In this document: piece by piece, positions 23,639 to 32,385 of the stretch | Position numbering within the stretch: the stretch's first letter is position 1 | Layout of the letters: each line of letters opens with the position of its first letter | Virus record (IMG/VR): IMGVR_UViG_3300037468_000262 | Location: 1 to 64,000 of that record | DNA length: 64,000 nt | Strand: one strand, 5' to 3' | Origin: a virus | Notes under the pieces: model-generated | Databases searched by the model: none | What the model saw: the letters and a program-made list of their open reading frames with translations, nothing else | What the model was told of the DNA's origin: nothing | Translations under genes and position numbers: made by a program

Positions 23639-23861
23639 CAACCTCCCAGAAGAAAGCCCTGAGCTCTACGACGATTGCTTCCGCGTAGAACAAAGTGCGC
23701 GAAAAACCTGGAACTCTCTGGACAAAGATGGAACCAAACTGGTCACCTCGCTGTCGAAAGAACTCTGCATTGACGCAACCCGTTTCTACCTGAAGGGCAA
23801 ACAGGAAGCTTCCCTAGAAAATGTTAAAACTTACGAAGGAACTGTCGGAGGGAAACTTTGA
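23631..23861 (+). CDS. Hypothetical protein, 76 aa
   Basis: Acidic, with a helix LVTSLSKELCIDATRFYLKG. Overlaps both neighbours. Unknown. Confidence 0.55.
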   Translation: MTDNLPEESPELYDDCFRVEQSARKTWNSLDKDGTKLVTSLSKELCIDATRFYLKGKQEASLENVKTYEGTVGGKL

Positions 23862-24010
23862 CTACTGAGAGTAAACTCGAAACCTTGGACCCCTCAACAC
23901 CCTGGTACGAGTTTCTTTCATACTGTGAAGTTTGTAGGAGTTTAGGGGTGACTCCGTCTGTTGGTCGTTTCACCCGGTATCGAAACTACTTAAAATCTCT
24001 TCAATCATGA
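23858..24010 (+). CDS. Small protein, 50 aa
   Basis: TTG start on the previous stop; TPWYEFLSYCEVCRSLGVTP is a compact Cys-containing segment. Its TGA overlaps the dTMP kinase ATG, so it lies in the same coupled operon. Confidence 0.45.
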   Translation: MTTESKLETLDPSTPWYEFLSYCEVCRSLGVTPSVGRFTRYRNYLKSLQS

Positions 24011-24681
24011 TTTCTAAACACAGAGGACAACTAATAACCTTTGAAGGTATCGACGGCTGCGGAAAGACTACCCAATTGAAGGCTGTTGCCGAATGGTTGC
24101 CTACGAGCGGATTACTTCCGGAAGGAGCCGGAGTTGTAACAACTAGAGAGCCAGGGTGCATTCCTGGTATTAGACAACTTCTTAAAGACCCGGACACTGT
24201 GATCACATCTAGGGCAGAGCTTCTGCTTTTGATGGCAGACCGGGCTCAGCATGTTGAAACCGTGATTAAGCCTGAACTTGAAAAGGGAAGCTGGGTGTTG
24301 TGCGACCGCTTCTACGCAAGTACCCTGGCCTACCAAGGTTGGGGGCGAGCATTAGGGTGGCAAGCAGTCAAGCAAGCTCATGAACTTGCTTCAGGGCTGT
24401 TGTACCCAGATCTGGAACTATTCTTCGACGTTCCAGCCGACGAAGCCTTGGCAAGGTTGAAGCGTAGAGAAGGCAGCGAATTTGCCGGCGACCGGTTCGA
24501 AGTGCAGGGACGACCTTTCGTTGATCGCTTAGTAGACGGGTTTGATACTTCTACTAAATTACCCTTCCTTAAGGAATACCCTCACACTACGATCGACGGG
24601 TGTCGTAAACCTGAAGAGGTTACTGCCGAGTGTATTCAGACAATTTCGAGGTTAGGCCGCCTCTGGGGGTCTCAGCTATGA
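24007..24681 (+). CDS. tmk: Thymidylate kinase
   Basis: TFEGIDGCGKTTQL (about 10-23) is the P-loop, TTREPG (about 48-53) the DR(E/Y)-type loop and CDRFYASTLAYQGWGR (about 99-114) the dTMP-binding and lid region. It phosphorylates dTMP to dTDP. Full family length at 224 residues. In a phage with thymine-modifying enzymes it may secure the dTTP supply or act on a modified dUMP. Confidence 0.9.
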   Translation: MISKHRGQLITFEGIDGCGKTTQLKAVAEWLPTSGLLPEGAGVVTTREPGCIPGIRQLLKDPDTVITSRAELLLLMADRAQHVETVIKPELEKGSWVLCDRFYASTLAYQGWGRALGWQAVKQAHELASGLLYPDLELFFDVPADEALARLKRREGSEFAGDRFEVQGRPFVDRLVDGFDTSTKLPFLKEYPHTTIDGCRKPEEVTAECIQTISRLGRLWGSQL

Positions 24682-25040
24682 AGCCTTTCCTACATGGGCG
24701 AAAACACGCCAAGAAGTACGGCGGGTCGCCAGACGATTACGCTGACATCGACGACTTCATCGACAGCAGCAAGATTGCGTTTCCGGACATTCGGCACCGT
24801 GCGCTGTTGCACTCTTCTTTCGGGTGTTTCGTCGTCGAGCAAATGTTCGGACGCACTCGTGTAAACTCTGCGGGAGTGACTTACTCTCCGCGAGACATTG
24901 CCGAAGACCACATCATTCAAGATCTGGGTTTTATCCCCACAGTCGAGAAATACCTGAACAATATGGAAATTCAACCGTGGATGTCAGGTACCAACAAATC
25001 ACCAAACAAACGAACCAAATTCATTCCAATCGGAGACTAA
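24678..25040 (+). CDS. DUF6915-like protein, 120 aa
   Basis: HGRKHAKKYGGSPDDYADID and HRALLHSSFGCFVVEQMFG, with further conserved His, resemble a small family of metal-binding-looking proteins found in phages and bacteria. Role unknown. ATGA overlap with the kinase gene. Confidence 0.55.
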   Translation: MKPFLHGRKHAKKYGGSPDDYADIDDFIDSSKIAFPDIRHRALLHSSFGCFVVEQMFGRTRVNSAGVTYSPRDIAEDHIIQDLGFIPTVEKYLNNMEIQPWMSGTNKSPNKRTKFIPIGD

Positions 25041-25043
25041 ACC

Positions 25044-25520
25044 ATGTCACAATCCCTTGACTCTCTCATTCAAGATTTCATCTCTTACCAAGAGCAATTC
25101 AGGAAAGCAGCTACGGAAAAACTTAAAGAATTCTTCGTAAAATTCTGGGAAGAGAACCCTGCTATCAAAGCTGTAACTTGGGTCCAATACGCTCCTTACT
25201 TCAACGACGGAAACGCTTGTGAGTTTAGTGTAAATGACCCTTACTTCACGAATGCCGAAGGAAAAGACCTTGAAGAAATCGACTGTTGGGGTGGATACGA
25301 AGGGGGAAAAGAGGACATTTGGTCTGAGTGCTCGTTCTCAGGTCGATATGGCGGGGTTATCCCTGAAGGAGTAGACCCGGTCTCAACGAAATCTCTTTCT
25401 TCTCTTTTAACCTCGGAGGTGATGAAACCGATTATGGAGGAAACATTCGGGTCAGACAACACTGTAATTGCAACACGAGAAGGGTTCCAGGTGGAGGATT
25501 ACTCAGGGAGTCATGACTGA
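25044..25520 (+). CDS. Hypothetical acidic protein, 158 aa
   Basis: Aromatic and acidic with VTWVQYAPYFNDGNACEFSV and a Gly-rich centre. No motif recognised. Confidence 0.6.
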   Translation: MSQSLDSLIQDFISYQEQFRKAATEKLKEFFVKFWEENPAIKAVTWVQYAPYFNDGNACEFSVNDPYFTNAEGKDLEEIDCWGGYEGGKEDIWSECSFSGRYGGVIPEGVDPVSTKSLSSLLTSEVMKPIMEETFGSDNTVIATREGFQVEDYSGSHD

Positions 25521-25551
25521 GCTTGTCAAGAGATAGGCTCTAAGAAAAAAA

Positions 25552-25626
25552 GGGGGGCGGTTAACCGAACCGAAACGTTCGGTCTCCGCCCTTGTTTTCG
25601 CGGAGCGAAAACGCTATAGTAAGAGC
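25552..25626 (+). promoter_or_regulatory. Stem-promoter module 7 (leaderless)
   Basis: GGCGG/CCGCC outer pairing with inner ACCGAAC/GTTCGGT, -35 TTGTTT (25592-25597), spacer with TTTTCGCGGAGCGAAAA, -10 TATAGT (25615-25620), 6 nt, ATG 25627. Confidence 0.85.
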
Positions 25627-26232
25627 ATGGAACTCAAGTCTACCCTCTCCTCCTCGTTCTTTCGCCGGTTCTGCCCCGACCCTACGGTGATGTACGACCT
25701 CGGCGACCTCCACGCTGAGTTAAACGCTCGCTTCTTCAACGGTGAACTGCCTGTCCTTCCGTCCGACACTTACACGGACAAGAACGGCGAGACCCGCACC
25801 CGCTATGGCACCTTGAAGTGGGATGGCCGCATGGGACAGCGCACTCTGGGCACCTACAAGGCGTCGAGCCGCCGTGGGAACGGAACCATTCGCCTCTCTC
25901 GTCGTATTGCTTCCGACCCTGTGAAGACCCGCAGTGTTCTCCTGCACGAGATGCTTCACAAATACCTCGACCTTAAGAGTATGGACGACGGTATTCTCGG
26001 CCACGGTGAGAACTTCGTGTCTGAAGCAAAGCGCATCAATGAAGCTTGCGAAAAGAGCGGCGTTGAGTATCGTATCCACTTCTATGACGAAGCGGTCACC
26101 CGGGACGAACCCTTTGTGATTTCTGATCTTACTAAGAAAGAGATTTACTGCGGTAAAGATCTAGATATAGCCAGAAACATGCAGGCGGTTGTGAGAGCCG
26201 CGTTTGACCAAAAGTTCGAATACTTCCAGTGA
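25627..26232 (+). CDS. SprT-like zinc metalloprotease, 201 aa
   Basis: LHAELNARFFNGELPVLPSD at residues 27-46 is the SprT-family entry, and LLHEMLHKYLDL (about 105-116) is the HExxH zinc site. A third ligand is probably the His in GHGENF near residue 125. SprT/Spartan proteins cut DNA-bound proteins; in phages the role is not settled. Confidence 0.8.
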   Translation: MELKSTLSSSFFRRFCPDPTVMYDLGDLHAELNARFFNGELPVLPSDTYTDKNGETRTRYGTLKWDGRMGQRTLGTYKASSRRGNGTIRLSRRIASDPVKTRSVLLHEMLHKYLDLKSMDDGILGHGENFVSEAKRINEACEKSGVEYRIHFYDEAVTRDEPFVISDLTKKEIYCGKDLDIARNMQAVVRAAFDQKFEYFQ

Positions 26233-26255
26233 GACCTTCGGGTCTCTTTTTATTT
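26231..26255 (+). terminator. Intrinsic terminator
   Basis: GAGACC-TTCG-GGTCTC followed by TTTTTATTT immediately after the protease stop. Confidence 0.85.
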
Positions 26256-26271
26256 CACTTGAGCACTTACA

Positions 26272-26634
26272 ATGAAACCTACAAAAGACCAGTTAAGCGA
26301 ATGGACAGAGCACTACTTTTCGCCTGGAGCTGACCTTCTAACTATTCGAGAAACCATTATGCCCAACTTAGTTCAAGACGTGGTAGAGTGGGTCACCGAA
26401 GAGATTGCACAGGAGTTTGACAGGAAAGAACGAGGAGGAGCGAAAGGTTACGGACTGAGTGTTCCAGCTAAGATAGTACGAGAGTTAGGAACCTCTGCTG
26501 GACCTACCTTAAAGGAAATGTGTCTCCGTGCTCTTGAGGACATGGTCCCTCCCGAACAAAGAGAAGCAAGTTCTTACAAACTACTTAAAACTGTTCTGTC
26601 AAACATCCCTGAATCACCAACCAATACTAGATGA
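26272..26634 (+). CDS. Hypothetical acidic protein, 120 aa
   Basis: Helical; LVQDVVEWVTEEIAQEFDRK and KEMCLRALEDMVPPEQ. Unknown function. Confidence 0.6.
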   Translation: MKPTKDQLSEWTEHYFSPGADLLTIRETIMPNLVQDVVEWVTEEIAQEFDRKERGGAKGYGLSVPAKIVRELGTSAGPTLKEMCLRALEDMVPPEQREASSYKLLKTVLSNIPESPTNTR

Positions 26635-26679
26635 AGGGTGGGTGAGACACTGCCATACCAACCTACATAAGAAATTACT

Positions 26680-28161
26680 ATGGTAATAGAAAATGCAAGG
26701 CAGACCGCTGCGGCAGTCTGTGATAAAAATATCGAATGCGACAATAGCTGCTCGGTTAGTGAAACCGTTCTCTGTGACTTGCGTTCTCGCCCCGCCCCAC
26801 GCAGGATCAACCTCGACGCACTTTACAAATGCGACCCGAAAGATTACATCGGCTATTTTGCTGACGAAACTTCATACGACAATCTCATTCAAGAAGACTG
26901 CGACGTTTACGTTGCCGGAGTCAAAGTTGTCGCCTTCCGTAAGTCCCTGTTCCCGAAGCTGAAGGAAGGTTCCAAGGGCGATCCGAAGACTTGGGAATAC
27001 TTTCGCTGGGCAGCTCGCGATCTTTACTCGGACCAGCGCGGTCTTGTTGCCGGTCGAGAACTTACCACGGATCTTGAAATCAGGGTCACGAACGGAATCG
27101 TGAACTTTCTTAAGAAGGCCATGGCTGGTCAAGTTACCGAAGTTGAAGAGGCTCTGAAAATTGTTAGCCTCTCCCCAGACCATGGTAAGCTCACGGTTAG
27201 AATCACAGAAGTCAAGAAAGACTACCCGGAAATTGCCAAAGCTCTTGAACCTATCGAGGCAGAACTTCGCAAGAAAGCAACAACCGAAGAAAGAAAAGTA
27301 GAGCTGAAGAAGGCGAAGGGAGAAGAACTTGCAAAGTGGTTCCCAACCTGGCTGTCGCAAACCTGGGCTGGTGCGAAGGATAAAGAGGCTGAAGCCAAGA
27401 GAGCTGATGACAGGTACATTAGCAAGCAGCTACGCTCAAACAAATGCTATTCTAACGTTCTTGGGGCTTTCGATAGAGGGGCAAGAAACCCTTACGGTCG
27501 CTTGACCGCTACCACCCTTAAAAACTACGATGGTTTCGTGGGCCATACAGACATTTATCAGACTGCGTGTGCAGCACTGAAGGAAACCCTGAACACCGAG
27601 GAAAACCCTCGCTGGGATCGCCTTCACAACCGATTCGGCAACGTGAAAGACCCGCACTACAACCTTTTCGGTACGGTGTTTACCGCCCTGACACTAAACT
27701 GGAACTTCCGCTGTGCAATGCACTATGACGGGAACAATTGCGAAGGGGGTATTGCCGTTCTTACTGCAATGACTCAGGGCGAATACGACGGTCATTACCT
27801 GGTGTTCCCAGAAATCCGCTGCGCCTTTGACCTTCGTGACGGGGACTTCATTGCCGGTGACAACCAAGGTTTGATCCATGGTAACACAGCGATGATTCCG
27901 AAAACCTCTGACGCTGAACGGGTCTCTTTCGTTTTCTATTCTCGTGAGCGTATGACCCTGCTTGATGATATGAAGTGCGAAGATTGCCGCCGCGATTTCA
28001 TGAAGTACGCCGCTGAAAACTATACTCAGTACGGCAAGGGACACAAAACCTGGAACGGCGTGTGGCAAGGAATGTGGAAGTCTTCAGAATGGATGAAATT
28101 CAAAGTATTTAATGGAGCGGAGCGTTGCTCAAACACCAACTACTGGGGAACTGAAAATTAA
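26680..28161 (+). CDS. TET/JBP-family dioxygenase, copy 1 (493 aa)
   Basis: MHYDGNN near residue 347 gives the HxD pair, EYDGHYLVFPEIRCAFDLR follows, then RDGDFIAGDNQGLIHGN with the distal His near 400 and AERVSFVFYSR with the 2-oxoglutarate-binding Arg. This is the JBP/TET signature of Fe(II)/2OG enzymes that hydroxylate the methyl of thymine or 5-methylcytosine in DNA. The N-terminal 140 residues are extra to the core, and CEDCRRDF may bind metal. A second, shorter copy follows at 29164. Confidence 0.8.
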   Translation: MVIENARQTAAAVCDKNIECDNSCSVSETVLCDLRSRPAPRRINLDALYKCDPKDYIGYFADETSYDNLIQEDCDVYVAGVKVVAFRKSLFPKLKEGSKGDPKTWEYFRWAARDLYSDQRGLVAGRELTTDLEIRVTNGIVNFLKKAMAGQVTEVEEALKIVSLSPDHGKLTVRITEVKKDYPEIAKALEPIEAELRKKATTEERKVELKKAKGEELAKWFPTWLSQTWAGAKDKEAEAKRADDRYISKQLRSNKCYSNVLGAFDRGARNPYGRLTATTLKNYDGFVGHTDIYQTACAALKETLNTEENPRWDRLHNRFGNVKDPHYNLFGTVFTALTLNWNFRCAMHYDGNNCEGGIAVLTAMTQGEYDGHYLVFPEIRCAFDLRDGDFIAGDNQGLIHGNTAMIPKTSDAERVSFVFYSRERMTLLDDMKCEDCRRDFMKYAAENYTQYGKGHKTWNGVWQGMWKSSEWMKFKVFNGAERCSNTNYWGTEN

Positions 28162-28181
28162 CCTTTAAGATACCGGGAGGG

Positions 28182-28213
28182 GCGGAGTAAACGATGGTAT
28201 ACTCCGCTTTTAT
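28182..28213 (+). terminator. Intrinsic terminator
   Basis: GCGGAGT (28182-28188) pairs with ACTCCGC (28201-28207) around a 12-nt loop, followed by TTTTAT. Confidence 0.75.
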
Positions 28214-28249
28214 ACAGCTACACTAGAACTGAAGTTTAATACGAGGAAC

Positions 28250-28552
28250 ATGTCAAGCTTTGATGACCTATTTGAAGCAACAGAATCTATATTGTCCGAC
28301 TTGTCTAGAAATATGAACGACATACGGGATGAAACTGAAGGACTTGCAAGAGAATATGAGGAACTGCTCACCTTATTGGGAGTTTCTGATCACAAGTCAG
28401 CGGTAGAAGCAATTCATAAGTTGAAATCTGACCCTTGCACTGCCTCGGCTACTGAAAAAATCAAGGTGATTTTTGCAGAGTCTATCTCAAAAGCCCTGGA
28501 AGCTGAGTTTTCTAAAGCCAAAACGTTCCGTGACATTGCAGGCTTAGCTTGA
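28250..28552 (+). CDS. Hypothetical coiled-coil protein, 100 aa
   Basis: Acidic helices throughout (SILSDLSRNMNDIRDETEGL). Lies between the two dioxygenase copies. Unknown. Confidence 0.6.
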   Translation: MSSFDDLFEATESILSDLSRNMNDIRDETEGLAREYEELLTLLGVSDHKSAVEAIHKLKSDPCTASATEKIKVIFAESISKALEAEFSKAKTFRDIAGLA

Positions 28553-28582
28553 ACTTTTCAAATCCTCTACCACACAACAAAT

Positions 28583-28882
28583 ATGACAACTGACAACCTA
28601 GAACAAGCCCCACAGCAAACACAATTTACTGAAGTCACGATTAATTTGCCGACAGACTTTGCTGAGGCTTTGAACTCGCTGGCAGAACGAGAAGGGCTGA
28701 CTGCAGATGCTTTGGTAATGCGATCGCTTGGCCTTTACTCCATGGCATCACAAGCCGAGAGTGGTGGCCACGGTCTAACGTTCACTCGTATCGAAGGTAC
28801 CAACGATTTAACAGTTAAGGAGATGATTCGTATCGAAGATGAGCCCGAATCTAACTTGTTTATTCCAGGTAAGAGGAAATGA
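28583..28882 (+). CDS. Ribbon-helix-helix-like protein, 99 aa
   Basis: TEVTINLPTDFAEALNSLAE followed by LTADALVMRSLGLYSMA fits the beta strand and two helices of CopG-type regulators. A C-terminal extension with LTVKEMIRIEDEPE is shared with the next gene. It could regulate the dioxygenase genes; target unknown. Confidence 0.6.
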   Translation: MTTDNLEQAPQQTQFTEVTINLPTDFAEALNSLAEREGLTADALVMRSLGLYSMASQAESGGHGLTFTRIEGTNDLTVKEMIRIEDEPESNLFIPGKRK

Positions 28883-29100
28883 CTCGAGAAGCAATAGCGA
28901 AAGAATTGCGGGCTACTGATGAATTTCTTGGTGCTCTAGATGGCTTGGCATCGAAAGAAAACCTTTCTAGAGCTGATATTATTCGAAGGGGAGTTGGCCT
29001 TTATGCGCGCATGATCGTAGAGAAGGAGCAAGGGCGTTTTTTTGCTGTTGTTGCAGTAGAAAACGGGGGGTTAACCGTAAAAGAAGTCGTCCAGCCATAG
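28879..29100 (+). CDS. Ribbon-helix-helix-like protein, 73 aa (paralogue of 28583)
   Basis: DEFLGALDGLASKENLSRAD, IIRRGVGLYARM and LTVKEVVQP align with the previous protein. ATGA overlap. The strand part is poorly conserved. Confidence 0.55.
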   Translation: MTREAIAKELRATDEFLGALDGLASKENLSRADIIRRGVGLYARMIVEKEQGRFFAVVAVENGGLTVKEVVQP

Positions 29101-29163
29101 AATTTTGATTAGGCCGTAGTCATTGCAGTCGCGTCCGTCCGTGCCAGCGCTCACGAGTCTTTC

Positions 29164-30342
29164 GTGGAATTTCGGCTAGGATCTCGTTTAACTAAGGGGC
29201 AAGTTGCCTTCTTCGCCGGTGCTTCTGTGGGTTTGATTACCACGCTTGCCCAAGCGCGAGAGGCCCTAGAAAGCTCGGATGAACTTACTAGCAAGACGCT
29301 CAAGATCAAGTACATAAAGAAAGACTATCCAGAACTCGCGGAAAGAATGAAACCCTTGGAGGCAGAAATTCGAACCCTAGGCGCTGACGACCCCAGACTA
29401 GAAAGTCTGAGAAACCAGAGAAGAGATCAACTTTGGAGCTGGTTTGAGCCTTGGTTGTTGGAAACCTGGTTGCCCTCAGAAAACAAAGTAGAAGAAGTTA
29501 AAAAGGTTCTAAGCACGTACATAAGTTCCCAGTTGAACTTTAACCACTGCTACAGTAACGTCCTTGGGGCGATTGACCGTGGGGCGAGATTTCCCTACGG
29601 TCGTTTGAGCGGAACCACTCAAAGGTACTACGAACAGTTCTCAAAGTACAGGGACATTTATTACGAAGCTTGCGAAGGTTTCCGGCATACTTTCCCGGAA
29701 ACATGGAGCAAAGTTAAGGAAGTAATTTCGAGGGTTAAAGATCCCAACTACAACTTGTTCGGCACTGCCTTTACGAGTGTGACTCTAAACTTCAATTTCA
29801 AGACTGCCTACCACGTTGACAAGAACAATTTGAAAGGAGGTCTGGCCGTCTTAACTGCTTTCACAAAGGGTGTTTATGAAGGCCACTACTTGGTGTTTCC
29901 CGAAGTGAGATTGGCCTTCAACTTAAGAGATGGGGACTTTATCGTAGGGGACACTCAAACCTTGCTTCATGGTAACAGCCCCATGACAAAACTTACTGAA
30001 GATGCTGAGCGGGTTTCTCTGGTTTTCTACTCACGAGAGAACATGACCCGATTGGACGATCTTGAGTGCGAAGAATGCCGAAAACAGTTCATGAAGTTTT
30101 CACTTCAGACTCTGAAAGAACGAGGCAAAGATCACAAAGATTGGAGGGGCGTGTGGCAAGGAATGTGGACTTCTCAAGAATGGCTAGACTTTCGAAAAGA
30201 AAGAAACTTGGAATACTGTTCAAACTCCAATTGGCAGCTTTCCTCGCCGTACGAGAACGAAGTTACGAAAGAGGTGAAGCTGTTCAAGGATGATCCCGGC
30301 GAAGGATGGAAACTCGTACAAGTGTTTACACAAGGTCGGTGA
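29164..30342 (+). CDS. TET/JBP-family dioxygenase, copy 2, N-terminally shortened (392 aa)
   Basis: Every core element of copy 1 is present: YHVDKNN (HxD), VYEGHYLVFPEVRLAFNLR, RDGDFIVGDTQTLLHGN and AERVSLVFYSR. The first recognisable match begins at about residue 115 of copy 1, because a TAG (29110-29112) closes the frame upstream and GTG 29164 is the likely start. The catalytic core looks intact, so it may be active with a different target. It ends inside module 8. Confidence 0.75.
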   Translation: MEFRLGSRLTKGQVAFFAGASVGLITTLAQAREALESSDELTSKTLKIKYIKKDYPELAERMKPLEAEIRTLGADDPRLESLRNQRRDQLWSWFEPWLLETWLPSENKVEEVKKVLSTYISSQLNFNHCYSNVLGAIDRGARFPYGRLSGTTQRYYEQFSKYRDIYYEACEGFRHTFPETWSKVKEVISRVKDPNYNLFGTAFTSVTLNFNFKTAYHVDKNNLKGGLAVLTAFTKGVYEGHYLVFPEVRLAFNLRDGDFIVGDTQTLLHGNSPMTKLTEDAERVSLVFYSRENMTRLDDLECEECRKQFMKFSLQTLKERGKDHKDWRGVWQGMWTSQEWLDFRKERNLEYCSNSNWQLSSPYENEVTKEVKLFKDDPGEGWKLVQVFTQGR

Positions 30343-30405
30343 ACCGCCCGGAAGCCTTCGGCTTCTCCCCTTGTTTCTGCTTCGCATAAGCGCTAAACTT
30401 GATTT
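30334..30405 (+). promoter_or_regulatory. Stem-promoter module 8 (leaderless)
   Basis: GAAGCC-TTC-GGCTTC stem (30351-30365), -35 TTGTTT (30371-30376), 17-nt spacer, -10 TAAACT (30394-30399), 6 nt, ATG 30406. The stop of the dioxygenase lies in the 5' part of the module. Confidence 0.8.
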
Positions 30406-30621
30406 ATGACCGAACCGACTGACAAAGCAATGACCCCTGACGAGCGTTATCTGAGCATTGCTCAAGAAGTTTACCTGCATGCTGTTAAGACTTACAGTTC
30501 TTCTTATAATCTCCTGGATATTAATTCCACTCTATTACGAACAGAATTTGATGGCATAGCGGCTATGGCAGACGAGGCAGCTGCTGCATTTAACGATCGC
30601 TTCTTGACCGGACACGAATAA
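30406..30621 (+). CDS. Hypothetical protein, 71 aa
   Basis: Acidic, helical, with ERYLSIAQEVYLHAVKTYSS. Its stop overlaps the next ATG (TAAATG). Unknown function. Confidence 0.6.
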   Translation: MTEPTDKAMTPDERYLSIAQEVYLHAVKTYSSSYNLLDINSTLLRTEFDGIAAMADEAAAAFNDRFLTGHE

Positions 30622-31206
30622 ATGGAAATCTACTTTAGCACAGACGTTGAAACTGACGGGCCGATTCCTGGTCCCAACAGCATGCTCTCCCTGGGGTCAG
30701 CTGCGTTCTCCTCTTCAGGAAAGCTGCTAGCAACCTTCTCGGTGAACCTGGAGACCCTCCCCGGAGCCGAGGCGGACCCCTCTACCCAAGCGTGGTGGGA
30801 GGCCCACCCAGAGGCTTACAGAGCCTCCAGAGAAGGGACCCTACCCCCGGATCAAGCCATGCTTGCCTTTTCACAGTGGGTCACTGCTACGGTTAGTTCG
30901 TACACTCAAGCGACTGGTCGAAGAGTTTCTCCAGTATTCGTCGGGTTCCCTGCAGGTTTTGACTTCTTGTTCGTGTACTGGTACCTCATCAAATTCACAG
31001 GGCAGTCGCCATTCAGCTTCTCTGCTCTTGACGGTAAGACCTATGCCATGGCACTTCTTAAGAAAGGCTACCGGCAATCTACAAAAAGGAATTACCCAAA
31101 AGAATGGTTTCCTCTCAAGGACAAACACACCCACATTGCTCTGGAAGATGCAATTGAGCAGGGTCGTATTTTCTGCAACATGCTGGCCGCAAATGGACAA
31201 TCTTGA
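30622..31206 (+). CDS. DEDDh 3'-5' exonuclease, RNase T-like, 194 aa
   Basis: [20 protein letters not shown] at residues 5-24 contains the DxE motif Exo [11 protein letters not shown] region the second Asp, and [13 protein letters not shown] near 172-184 the Exo III H...D. The family trims 3' ends of RNA or DNA. With phage tRNAs that lack CCA, tRNA 3' maturation is one possible job. Confidence 0.75.
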   Translation: MEIYFSTDVETDGPIPGPNSMLSLGSAAFSSSGKLLATFSVNLETLPGAEADPSTQAWWEAHPEAYRASREGTLPPDQAMLAFSQWVTATVSSYTQATGRRVSPVFVGFPAGFDFLFVYWYLIKFTGQSPFSFSALDGKTYAMALLKKGYRQSTKRNYPKEWFPLKDKHTHIALEDAIEQGRIFCNMLAANGQS

Positions 31207-31543
31207 AATTTACAACCGTAAGCTCAAGCTCGTGGTAGAACTGAGGGAACAAGGCGAAGAAGAAGCTGAAGATAGCCTGCTGGAGGAGTTGGACGATCTC
31301 TGGCATACGTTGTACGAATCCGACCGGGCCCAGGCCCAGGCTTTCACCTATACTCTACTTTACGGAACAAACTTCTTCAACCCTATGGGCACTCTTTCAG
31401 AAAAGATGATAGAATACTCTCAGAAAGTTAATGCGTCTTTTAAGGCGCGACTAGAGGGAGATATTCAGACCAGTGAGGCTCTGCTCAAAGAAGTCAAATC
31501 ACTGTGGGAAGAATTAATCTCAGATGAGTTCCAAGAAGAATGA
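31193..31543 (+). CDS. Hypothetical coiled-coil protein, 116 aa
   Basis: ATG 31193 overlaps the exonuclease by 14 nt. Very acidic helices ([20 protein letters not shown]). Unknown. Confidence 0.6.
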   Translation: MDNLEIYNRKLKLVVELREQGEEEAEDSLLEELDDLWHTLYESDRAQAQAFTYTLLYGTNFFNPMGTLSEKMIEYSQKVNASFKARLEGDIQTSEALLKEVKSLWEELISDEFQEE

Positions 31544-31605
31544 TAGAGATTTTGGCCGCATTCATAGCCGTTGGTTTACTCATGTTTGTATTATCTGTCC
31601 TTTAA
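31540..31605 (+). CDS. Single-helix membrane peptide, 21 aa
   Basis: [20 protein letters not shown] is one hydrophobic helix; the ATG lies on the previous stop. Too short to be sure, but the coupling is suggestive. Confidence 0.3.
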   Translation: MIEILAAFIAVGLLMFVLSVL

Positions 31606-31617
31606 CTCTTGGCCGCA

Positions 31618-32385
31618 ATGAAAGACCCAACCTTCCTTCTTCAATCCGGTGGCCCGCTACCAACCGAAAAAATTGCCTGCAGCTTCTCGTGTTACCCTAT
31701 AAAGTATTGCTCTTTTACAGACATTGAGAAGTTGGACCCTAAGGAATCCTTGACTCGATTCGTTCCAGTCGGATCCGTAGAGTTCGTTAAAGCCTACAGC
31801 CAGCATATTGGAATTAGACTACCTGAGGACTTCTCCTACGGGATTTGCGATGGTCAACTTGACCAGTTCCTAATGAGGCCTATCCGAAAAGGCACTTACG
31901 GCGAGGCAACTCTAACTGATTTCGTCAAGCCTATTGCAATTAAGATGTTTACAGGCAATGTTAAGGGTCACATTGAGCTAAGTTCAGCGTGCCCCTCCCC
32001 TTCTGAGGATACCCCCGTTTGGATTTCCCCAGCCGTACCATTTGGAGCTGAGTTCCGCTTCTACATTCACGATTTTATCAGGGGTGGTAAAATTCAAGGG
32101 TGGTCTCGATACGATGATTCAAACATGGAATGTCCGGAGCCTGACATCGGCCTGGTTGAAGCCGTAATGAAAGAGTTGGAAGAAAACATTGCTCCGGGTG
32201 CGTACACGGTGGACATCGGATGGAGACCCGACTTGGAACGCTATTGCTTGGTAGAAATCAATGATGCGTGGGCGCTCGGTTTGTATGAAAACTCAGATTT
32301 CCAGTCGAACCCTCCAACCCGACAGCAGTACGCTGACATGTTGGTTTCCCGTTGGAGACAAATTCTTTTCTGTAGCTTGGTATAA
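31618..32385 (+). CDS. R2K-clade ATP-grasp ligase, 255 aa
   Basis: FGAEFRFYIHDFIRGGKIQG near residue 140, YTVDIGWRPDLERYCLVEIN near 200 and the arginine/lysine pattern in MRPIRKGTYGEA fit the R2K group of ATP-grasp enzymes (DUF4343-type). They form amide or peptide bonds through an acyl-phosphate. It is the first of four overlapping genes with a glutamine amidotransferase and two amidoligases, a combination known from predicted peptide-tagging operons. Confidence 0.7.
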   Translation: MKDPTFLLQSGGPLPTEKIACSFSCYPIKYCSFTDIEKLDPKESLTRFVPVGSVEFVKAYSQHIGIRLPEDFSYGICDGQLDQFLMRPIRKGTYGEATLTDFVKPIAIKMFTGNVKGHIELSSACPSPSEDTPVWISPAVPFGAEFRFYIHDFIRGGKIQGWSRYDDSNMECPEPDIGLVEAVMKELEENIAPGAYTVDIGWRPDLERYCLVEINDAWALGLYENSDFQSNPPTRQQYADMLVSRWRQILFCSLV

